Assembly: GCF_011440395.1 (NCBI RefSeq)
Contig: NZ_JAAOIX010000001.1
Coordinates: 620,001-684,000, forward strand
Direction of reading: 5' to 3'
From: Pseudomaricurvus alcaniphilus
GTDB taxonomy: Bacteria; Pseudomonadota; Gammaproteobacteria; Pseudomonadales; Cellvibrionaceae
DNA: 64,000 nucleotides
Shown: in pieces, positions 55,087-61,176 of the stretch
Layout: each line of letters starts with the position of its first letter
Numbering within the stretch: the first letter of the stretch is position 1
The notes under the pieces: generated by a model
What the model was told of the DNA's origin: nothing
Seen by the model: only the letters and a program-made list of their open reading frames with translations
The model's database searches: none
Translations under genes and position numbers: made by a program

Positions 55087-56046
55087 CTAGCGCCCGCCGG
55101 TCAGCGGCACAAAGACCACCGGCAGCAGGCTGCGGGTGCTGACCTTACCCTCGTCATCCTTGAGCACCAGCAACAGTCGCTGGCTACCCCATTTGGGACC
55201 GACGGGGATAACCATGCGGCCACCGGGCTTGAGTTGTTGCAACAGTGGCGGCGGAATATGGCGGGCGGCGGCCGTCACCAGGATACGATCAAAGGAAACT
55301 TGCTCGGACCAACCCTGTTCCGGCCCACCCTGTTCCGGCCCACCCTGTTCCGGCCCATCTTGCTTCGGCCAACCCTTTTCCGGCCAACCCTTGCTTGGCC
55401 AATCCTGCCCCTGCCAACCCTGCCCCTGCCAACCCTGCCCCTGCCAACCAAAGTAACCGTCACCCTCCCGGGCTACGATCCGGCTGAGCCCCAAACGGGC
55501 GAAGCGCTGCTGGGCGGCAACCGCCAGCGGCACGATAATCTCGATGCTGTACACATGGTCGGTCAACTGGGCCAGGATCGCCGCCTGGTAACCGGAACCG
55601 GTGCCCACCTCCAGTACCTTCATGCCGGGCTCCACGGCGGCCAACTGAGTCATAAGCGCAACAATATACGGCTGGGAAATGGTCTGCCCCATACCGATGG
55701 CCAGCGGTCGGTCAGCGTAGGCGCGGCTGGCCTCTGAGGCTGGCACAAACTGGTGCCGGGGTACTGCGGCCATGGCCGCCAGCACCCGCGGGTCGGTGAC
55801 CAGGGTCTCGCCGCTGCCGTGCTGCTGCAATTCGCGCACCATGCGCGCACGCTCGGCATGGCGATCGGGCTCGGCCCAGGCGGTAGAAAAGGACCAGGGC
55901 GCGGTAGTAGCAGGATGGGAGGCACAAAGCGAGGCGTAAATACCCCCGCCCAACTGCGCGATGAAAAACGGCAGCAAGGTGACTGACAGCGATGCGATCA
56001 ATAGCCGCGCTGCGCGGACGGGCACTGCAATAACAAGGCAAGCCAT
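55087..56046 (-). CDS. pcm: exported protein-L-isoaspartate O-methyltransferase with repeat insert
   Basis: PCMT repairs isoaspartyl damage using SAM. A hydrophobic export-type segment (residues 9-43) precedes the PCMT fold: PRHQFVPASEASRAYADRPLAIGMGQTISQPYIVALM, SAM motif EVGTGSGYQAAILAQL, then GDGYFGW. At this point, where the family has a single GWxxQAPFD, ten pentapeptides of type GWxxQ (about 50 residues) are inserted before SFDRILVTAAARHIP. The C-terminus (SRSLLPVVFVPLTGGR) is normal. Exported Pcm is known in some bacteria, but the insert is unusual. Confidence 0.9.
   Translation of the reverse strand: MACLVIAVPVRAARLLIASLSVTLLPFFIAQLGGGIYASLCASHPATTAPWSFSTAWAEPDRHAERARMVRELQQHGSGETLVTDPRVLAAMAAVPRHQFVPASEASRAYADRPLAIGMGQTISQPYIVALMTQLAAVEPGMKVLEVGTGSGYQAAILAQLTDHVYSIEIIVPLAVAAQQRFARLGLSRIVAREGDGYFGWQGQGWQGQGWQGQDWPSKGWPEKGWPKQDGPEQGGPEQGGPEQGWSEQVSFDRILVTAAARHIPPPLLQQLKPGGRMVIPVGPKWGSQRLLLVLKDDEGKVSTRSLLPVVFVPLTGGR
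55306..55455 (-). repeat. 15-bp minisatellite, 10 units, inside pcm
   Basis: Ten 15-bp units, plus-strand forms CGGCCCACCCTGTTC, CGGCCAACCCTTTTC, CTGCCAACCCTGCCC. In coding direction they give pentapeptides such as QGQGW, PEKGW and PEQGG. Neighbouring units are more alike than distant ones, so expansion proceeded stepwise from both ends. All units are in frame without a stop. Confidence 0.92.
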
Positions 56047-56551
56047 AGCATCTCACCTCTCGGATGAATGGCAGGCGGCGGACAAAACCGAATACAACTG
56101 GCGAACCTTGTCTCGAAACCGCCGACCTATACTAACACTTCGTACCAATATCGAAGCTCAGGACCGATATCAACAATCCGGACCTGAATTGGCATTCTCG
56201 ACCTGAATTGACAATCCAGACCTGAATCGACAATCCCGACCTGAATTGATAACCCCGACCTGAATCGACAATCCCGACCTGAATCGACATTCCGGGCCTA
56301 AATCCAAGCGCTGCCCTATTTCCACATTTGGGACTTGAATCGACACTCCAGGATTGAACCCACAACTGGCGCTGCAATCGAGCGCCTGAATCCGGTTCTG
56401 TTTCTGCTTCTGTCCCCAGCATAATCCTGCGCAGGCGGAAATACCAATAGCAGCGCCGGCACCACCCTGCTGCCCCATCCGCCTAGCGCGGGTGCAATAG
56501 ATTTTACGTTCTGGCATTTGTAATTTAGTATGGAAGACAAACGCCAGACAC
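56047..56551. other. non-coding region with 19-bp minisatellite
   Basis: The pcm promoter should lie at the left end. The rest is dominated by the minisatellite at 56143-56365. No gene is supported; the open frame on the minus strand (56132-56422) only reads the repeat. Confidence 0.7.
56143..56365. repeat. 19-bp minisatellite
   Basis: Six clean head-to-tail units of GACCTGAATYGACAATCCC at 56181-56294, with degenerate units on both sides (back to about 56143 and on to about 56365). The period of 19 is not a multiple of three, unlike the arrays inside genes. Confidence 0.88.
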
Positions 56552-56697
56552 GAATGGTACTTACTTTAGACAGTCATTCCCGCGCAGGCGGGAATCCAGG
56601 GGGCTCAGGGGCTTGCGTTTTATGCATCCCAAAACACTGGATCCCCCTACGCAGGGATGGCAAGCTGGATCATTCGCAACTTAAGTAAGTGCTATTC
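56552..56697. mobile_element. MITE with 11-bp target-site duplication
   Basis: A 146-bp element with terminal inverted repeats GAATGGTACTTACTTTAG and, at the right end on the other strand, GAATAGCACTTACTTAAG. ACGCCAGACAC occurs directly outside each end (56541-56551 and 56698-56708), an 11-bp perfect duplication. Inside are a REP-like palindrome (ATTCCCGC-GCAG-GCGGGAAT, 56576-56595) and a second, weaker one near 56641. No ORF; it would need a transposase in trans. The long duplication suggests an IS4-like transposase. Confidence 0.88.
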
Positions 56698-56834
56698 ACG
56701 CCAGACACAATAAATATCCGCGCTGAATAAGGTGCCGGTAAGTCCGTGCCACGCATACGCGCCACGACTGCACGCTGCGACCTTATTATCAGGCCTGCGC
56801 AGCCGTCGCAACTGCGCCCTAAGAGAGCCCTGCA

Positions 56835-57749
56835 ATGGCCAATGCCAAGCTGGTTTTGGAAATCGCACCACCACTGCTCAGCAGCGGTCGCGGTGGTCTG
56901 GATGAAGCCGTTGCCTACATCCGCCGCGCCCAGGCAGGCCTTGGACTGGAGGCGGTAAACATCCCTGAAATTCACACCGAGAAGCACCGCACTGGCAGTG
57001 CACACCCGCTTACTCCCTGCGAGGCCCGGGTACCTATCCGTGAATTTGCCGCCCATATCAGCGACGCCTGCGCCGTGCCTTGTATCCTCAATCATGTGGT
57101 GGCCTACCAGCCGGCACAGCAACTGGAGCAGTGGTTGGAAGAATCCTGGTGCCAATTTGGCATCCGCCACTTTATCCTGGTGGGCGGTGAAAGCAGCACC
57201 ATACAATACCCCGGGCCATCGGTGACCGAAGCCAATCGCATTGCGCGACGTCTGTTTGCCGGGCGCGAGGCCCGGATTGGCAATATCTGCATTCCCTCCC
57301 GAGCCAACGAGGCGCAGCGGGTCCGTGCCAAAATAGCGTCGGGAGTCGACTTCTTCTCCACCCAAATCGTCTACCAGCTGGATGAGTTGCTGGCGCTTTC
57401 CCGGCAACTGCAAGACGCGGCAGTAGACACCAGCAACTCGCTTTTTTACCTCAGCTTTTGTCCAGTCCAATCGGCCTGCAGCATCCGCTTTCTGCAGCGG
57501 CTGGGGGTAACCCTGACGCCAGCGGTGGTGGACGAATTGCTGTGCGACAGGGCGGACACCCTGGAACGCTCCAAGGCGCACATCGCCGACCTCTGGCGCC
57601 AGTTCCACCAGCACATACAGCACCGCCACCCCCCATTACCCTTGGCCATCAACCTGTCTCCAATCGGCAAGATTGATTGCGCCGACACCATCGACCTCGG
57701 CAACCGCCTGCTACAAACCGGTAAAGGGGACGGAGGGATTATTTTTTAA
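56835..57749 (+). CDS. methylenetetrahydrofolate reductase-like protein
   Basis: A 304-residue protein with an MTHFR-type TIM-barrel pattern: KLVLEIAPPL near the start, AVNIPEIHTEKHRTG, ILVGGESSTIQYPGPSVTEANRIARR and ASGVDFFSTQIVY, the last matching the GADFFITQ segment of MetF. It is shorter and diverged from MetF, so its substrate is unknown; related stand-alone proteins are annotated as MTHFR-like or methylene-H4F reductase. Its last nine codons and stop codon (KGDGGIIF, taa) are part of the terminal inverted repeat of the element at 57722-58026, so the natural C-terminus may have been replaced. Confidence 0.8.
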   Translation: MANAKLVLEIAPPLLSSGRGGLDEAVAYIRRAQAGLGLEAVNIPEIHTEKHRTGSAHPLTPCEARVPIREFAAHISDACAVPCILNHVVAYQPAQQLEQWLEESWCQFGIRHFILVGGESSTIQYPGPSVTEANRIARRLFAGREARIGNICIPSRANEAQRVRAKIASGVDFFSTQIVYQLDELLALSRQLQDAAVDTSNSLFYLSFCPVQSACSIRFLQRLGVTLTPAVVDELLCDRADTLERSKAHIADLWRQFHQHIQHRHPPLPLAINLSPIGKIDCADTIDLGNRLLQTGKGDGGIIF

Positions 57750-58026
57750 CCAGCAGGCTCTGGATCATCTTCTTTCCCTGGGGGCCGGGAAAATATTAGG
57801 GCTGTAAATCTGCTAGGCTGGCAGCGCTCACATCCACACCATTTCCAGTACCACGCCAATGAAACAAAGCTAATATTTTTGTCCCACTACATCAGAAGGG
57901 CAGTCAAAACCAGCGATCAGGTTGCATAACTGCTTTAAGTATTTTCTAACTCCCTTGTATTTCTCGACGCGGCTGAAGGACAGCAGGGCCAGAACTGGTT
58001 AAATTTTAATCCCTCCGTCCCCTTTA
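57722..58026. mobile_element. 305-bp element with 32-bp terminal inverted repeats
   Basis: The left end (57722-57753) and right end (57995-58026) are complementary over 32 bp except for four central bases; the perfect outer part is TAAAGGGGACGGAGGGATTA and the inner part TTAACCAG. No ORF is present between them. No target-site duplication is seen (left flank acaaaccgg, right flank gacactg). The core GGGGACGGAG also occurs at 59569-59578 (reverse). The left end supplies the stop codon of the MTHFR-like gene. Confidence 0.8.
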
Positions 58027-58133
58027 GACACTGAACAGCCCTTGTGAAAATCCGCTGGCTTGTCATTATGCTTTGGTGCAGCATCCGTTAAGGCACGCTG
58101 CAGCGTGAAAATAACTACTGGAGTTCCAAAGCG

Positions 58134-59552
58134 ATGCCAGACACCAAGCCAAAACCCGCCCGCAAGCGCCTGTCAGTACTCGACTCAATATTCCTGTTTG
58201 CCGAGTCGCGCGACAGCATGATGCACGTCGGGGGACTCTACGAATTTGCCCTGCCCGCAGATGCACCGAAGGACTTTTTCCGGACACTTATGGATGAGGT
58301 GCGCCAGTGCGTCGATATACAGCCGCCCTGGAACCAGAAGCTCAGCCACCCGAACCTGTTGAAGCATCCACGCCAGAGTTGGGTCGCTGTGGATAGTATT
58401 GAAATCGACTACCATGTACGCCGCTCGGCCCTGCCCTATCCAGGTGACGAGCGAGAACTGGGCATACTGGTGTCGCGCTTGCACAGCAATCCGCTGGATT
58501 TCTCCCGCCCACTTTGGGAATTCCATTTTATCGAAGGGCTGGAAGGCGGCCGTTACGCAGTCTACTGGAAATTTCATCACGCACTGGTCGATGGCTACAC
58601 CGCATTGCGCTTGCTCGAGCGCGGCCTGTCACCCACCGCCGATATCAAAACCCCGTTTATTTTCGACCTTCAACCGCTCGACCAACCACCGCCAGAGCAA
58701 ATCGCCCAGGGTGCGCTAAAAAAGCTCAAAAACCTGCTCACCGATGTTGAGACCCAGTGGAACACCACCAAATCCCTGACCAAAGCAATCGCCAAGCTCG
58801 GCACGCCAAAAGCCAAACGCGGGCAGGTGATCTCTTCCTTCGAGGCGCCAAATTGTATTCTCAACCGCCCCACCAGCCACGGCCGCCGTTTTACAACCCA
58901 GCAGTTTTCCATGCCCACCCTCAAGGCCATGGCCAAGGCCGCCGGTTGCAAATTAAACGATATTGTTATGGCTCTTAGCGCCGGCGGCTTGCGCAAATAC
59001 CTGCTGGATATTGATGCCCTGCCGGACAAACCCCTGATCGCCTTTGTACCGGTCAATATACGTCCCGCGGGAGACCCCGGCGGCGGCAACCAGGTGGGGG
59101 CGATGCTGGCCTCCCTGGCCACCCACATCGCCGACCCGCAAGAGCGCTTGGCCGCGATTATCGAATCCACCCGCAGCGCCAAATTGCAACTGGAAGGCAT
59201 GACCGCGCCAGCAATCCTGGCCTATAGCGGTCTGCTGTTATCGCCGCTGGGCATTCAGACGTTAAGGGCACTTGCCGGTAATGAAAGCCAACTGCCCATT
59301 ACCGCCAACCTGGTCATTTCCAATGTCATGGGTCCAACGGAACCCCGCTATTTTCGCGGCGGCCGCCTGCAAGCGGTGTACCCGGTTTCAATCGCCACTC
59401 ACGGTATGGCGTTAAATATTACCTGCGAGAGTTATGCCGACACCATGAACTTTGGCTTTATCGGTTGCCGCGAAACACTACCACACCTGCAAAAGCTTGC
59501 GGTCTACACGGGTGAAGCCGGCGCGGAGCTGGAGGCCTTGCTTTTGCGATAA
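58134..59552 (+). CDS. wax ester synthase / diacylglycerol acyltransferase
   Basis: Bifunctional WS/DGAT enzyme that esterifies acyl-CoA to fatty alcohols or diacylglycerol for storage lipids. 472 residues; N-terminal LSVLDSIFLFAESRDSMMHVGGL, catalytic HHALVDG at 148-154, and the C-terminal region with NLVISNVMGPTEPRYFRGG. Typical length. The bacterium may therefore store neutral lipids; the patatin gene (49.9-51.4 kb) could act on them. The stop codon lies within a 10-bp direct duplication (CGATAAAGAG twice, 59547-59566). Confidence 0.94.
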   Translation: MPDTKPKPARKRLSVLDSIFLFAESRDSMMHVGGLYEFALPADAPKDFFRTLMDEVRQCVDIQPPWNQKLSHPNLLKHPRQSWVAVDSIEIDYHVRRSALPYPGDERELGILVSRLHSNPLDFSRPLWEFHFIEGLEGGRYAVYWKFHHALVDGYTALRLLERGLSPTADIKTPFIFDLQPLDQPPPEQIAQGALKKLKNLLTDVETQWNTTKSLTKAIAKLGTPKAKRGQVISSFEAPNCILNRPTSHGRRFTTQQFSMPTLKAMAKAAGCKLNDIVMALSAGGLRKYLLDIDALPDKPLIAFVPVNIRPAGDPGGGNQVGAMLASLATHIADPQERLAAIIESTRSAKLQLEGMTAPAILAYSGLLLSPLGIQTLRALAGNESQLPITANLVISNVMGPTEPRYFRGGRLQAVYPVSIATHGMALNITCESYADTMNFGFIGCRETLPHLQKLAVYTGEAGAELEALLLR

Positions 59553-59858
59553 AGAGCGATAAAGAGGACTCCGTCCCCATTAAATGCAATGCAGTTTGGT
59601 TATTAACAGCAAATACTTTTATCAGCATCCATTCGTAATGCAAAACGGTAGAAAGGATTAAAATGGCGGTATGTTCCTGTTGACTTGTTTTTGAGGGGTT
59701 GCCTATGAGATAGAAACCAGAACGACGAAAAGCAGCTGGCCGATGGTTTTCGGGACGCACTTACTCGCGCGACGGAAATGCCGCGTTTAACACGCACAAG
59801 CTGATTACAACTAATGTGACTTTGTGCGTGACAGGCGGGCTTCAGGAGGAACCAAAAA
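59553..59858. other. gap between WS/DGAT and outer-membrane protein genes
   Basis: 306 bp, no gene. It opens with the second copy of the 10-bp duplication (59557-59566) and the CTCCGTCCCC half-site (59569-59578) related to the element at 57722-58026. The composition becomes AT-richer towards the outer-membrane protein gene. Confidence 0.5.
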
Positions 59859-60665
59859 ATGATTACCAGCAACACTACCCTATCCAGTTATCGGAGCGCT
59901 ATCTCGAGCTACTTGATATCCGCACTTACTTCCTTAACATTTTTTGTTTTTAGTCTGCCTAACTCTGCGAGCGCGGAGCAGGAAAGGTTTTACGTGGGCG
60001 TTAGCGCCGGCTTTAGCATGGCCGATGTGGACAAGTTTTCAGAGGCTACGTTTATCCAGGTGGCAAATCACAATGGTGCAAATTTTACCGCGACTGGCAG
60101 GAACTTCAGGACTATTGAAGACAGTATCGACTTCAATAATACAGAAACTTCCTTGAAACTGTTCGCCGGGTATCGAATCAATGAATATCTTGATGCTGAA
60201 ATAATGTATGTAGATTTGGGTAGCTTCGAGCGAATTGCCAATCGAACCTCAGAAAGTACGTTTACGCTTCCCTTGCTTGGCACGTTCAATGGCATTGATT
60301 GCGTCAGTGAACACTTTGATACGTCGGCGTTTGGGCTCTCCCTATTAGCTCACACCAAGGAATCTATTTCTGCGTTCTCTTTTTTCGCAAAAATAGGAAT
60401 TTCCCACTGGAAATCTGATGTTAAGACGCAGGCCGGCCTGGCCTCCGGGGGCATCCTGTCGGGCTTGGGAGTTAGTCAGTGTGATTTGATGTCAGTCTCG
60501 ACTGAGGAAACAGGTAGCGATTTTTTCCTCGGTGTTGGGGTCCGGAAGAATTTTGGAAATTGGAGTTTACGCGCTGAAGTTGAACATTTTAGTGGCATCG
60601 AATTCTCCCCTGCTGGCGAAGCGGCGATATATCTGTTGTCGGCGGGTGTTGAACATCGGTTTTAA
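59859..60665 (+). CDS. outer-membrane beta-barrel protein
   Basis: A 268-residue exported protein. A signal peptide with cleavage near residue 40 (SLTFFVFSLPNSASA) precedes an OmpA/OmpW-like eight-stranded barrel: FYVGVSAGFSMADVDKF, SLKLFAGYRINEYLDAEIMYVDLGSFE, FFLGVGVRKNFGNWSLRAEVEHFSGIEF, ending LLSAGVEHRF with the C-terminal aromatic residue of such proteins. AGGAGGA lies upstream of the ATG. Its base composition is clearly AT-richer than neighbouring genes, with codons such as aat, ttt and ttg, suggesting acquisition by transfer. Confidence 0.82.
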   Translation: MITSNTTLSSYRSAISSYLISALTSLTFFVFSLPNSASAEQERFYVGVSAGFSMADVDKFSEATFIQVANHNGANFTATGRNFRTIEDSIDFNNTETSLKLFAGYRINEYLDAEIMYVDLGSFERIANRTSESTFTLPLLGTFNGIDCVSEHFDTSAFGLSLLAHTKESISAFSFFAKIGISHWKSDVKTQAGLASGGILSGLGVSQCDLMSVSTEETGSDFFLGVGVRKNFGNWSLRAEVEHFSGIEFSPAGEAAIYLLSAGVEHRF

Positions 60666-60687
60666 ATATGGGGAGGCTCTCACCCCG

Positions 60688-60754
60688 CGAGTGCGCCATA
60701 CAAACGAAAAAGCCCGGCACTAGGCCGGGCTTTTTCGTTTGTATGGCGCACTCG
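60688..60754. terminator. 31-bp perfect palindrome, bidirectional terminator
   Basis: Arms 60688-60718 and 60724-60754 are perfect complements around ACTAG. The inner part AAAAAGCCCGGC / GCCGGGCTTTTT is a standard terminator for both the outer-membrane protein gene (+) and the tRNA gene (-). The outer 20 bp of each arm is beyond what a terminator needs; its right arm contains the last 11 nt of the tRNA-Arg gene including CCA. Confidence 0.9.
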
Positions 60755-60820
60755 GGAGGATTCGAACCTCCGACCGCTCGGTTCGTAGCCGAGTACTCTA
60801 TCCAGCTGAGCTACGAGTGC
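60744..60820 (-). tRNA. tRNA-Arg(ACG)
   Basis: A 77-nt tRNA with encoded CCA. On the minus strand the acceptor stem is GCACTCG / CGAGTGC, the D arm has GCTCAGCTGGATAGAGT, the anticodon stem-loop is CTCGG-CTACGAA-CCGAG with anticodon ACG, and the T arm is GGAGGTTCGAATCCTCC. A34 is the substrate of TadA, also encoded here. The 3' 11 nt are duplicated in inverted form 56 bp away, within the palindrome at 60688-60754. Confidence 0.97.
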
Positions 60821-61176
60821 GTTATGTCGAGGCGCGTATAATAGGGATGAGGTATTGATGAGTCAAGGCCTTTTTTCGATAAAAATCCAATCCTTTCAGC
60901 GACTTAATGTCTCGGGGCCGGTTTTGATTGTTTTGTAAACAAATTGGCTATTGAAAGGAATGGGAACTGATCCACAGCAAGCGTCTAAATGGGTCCAACC
61001 TAGTTCTTAACCTCCACCAGACCGGCAATCTGCTCTTCCACGACCCTGCACCGCTAATTAAGCCCCCCTATTCCCGGATGGATCACCCGCCGCCACAGCA
61101 ACTAACGAGCCCTCCTGCTCCAGCTCAGTACCGTTATTTGGCAGTTGCAGCTGCACGGAGCCTAGTCAAATGGCCA
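60821..61176. other. gap between tRNA and sensor kinase
   Basis: 356 bp. Apart from the tRNA promoter I see no gene or repeat. It includes the 3' side of the sensor kinase transcript; no terminator with a T-run was found. Confidence 0.5.
60838..60866 (-). promoter_or_regulatory. sigma70 promoter of tRNA-Arg
   Basis: On the minus strand TTGACT (60861-60866), 17-nt spacer, TATTAT (60838-60843), followed by a GC-rich acgcgcc stretch like the discriminators of stringently controlled tRNA promoters. The -10 ends 17 nt before the mature tRNA 5' end. Confidence 0.82.

Noticed and set aside
56132-56422. 96-aa minus-strand ORF with repeated SIQV and FRSGL motifs
   Set aside because: It only translates the 19-bp minisatellite. 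The period is not a multiple of three, so the peptide pattern is a by-product, and there is no ribosome-binding site or family.
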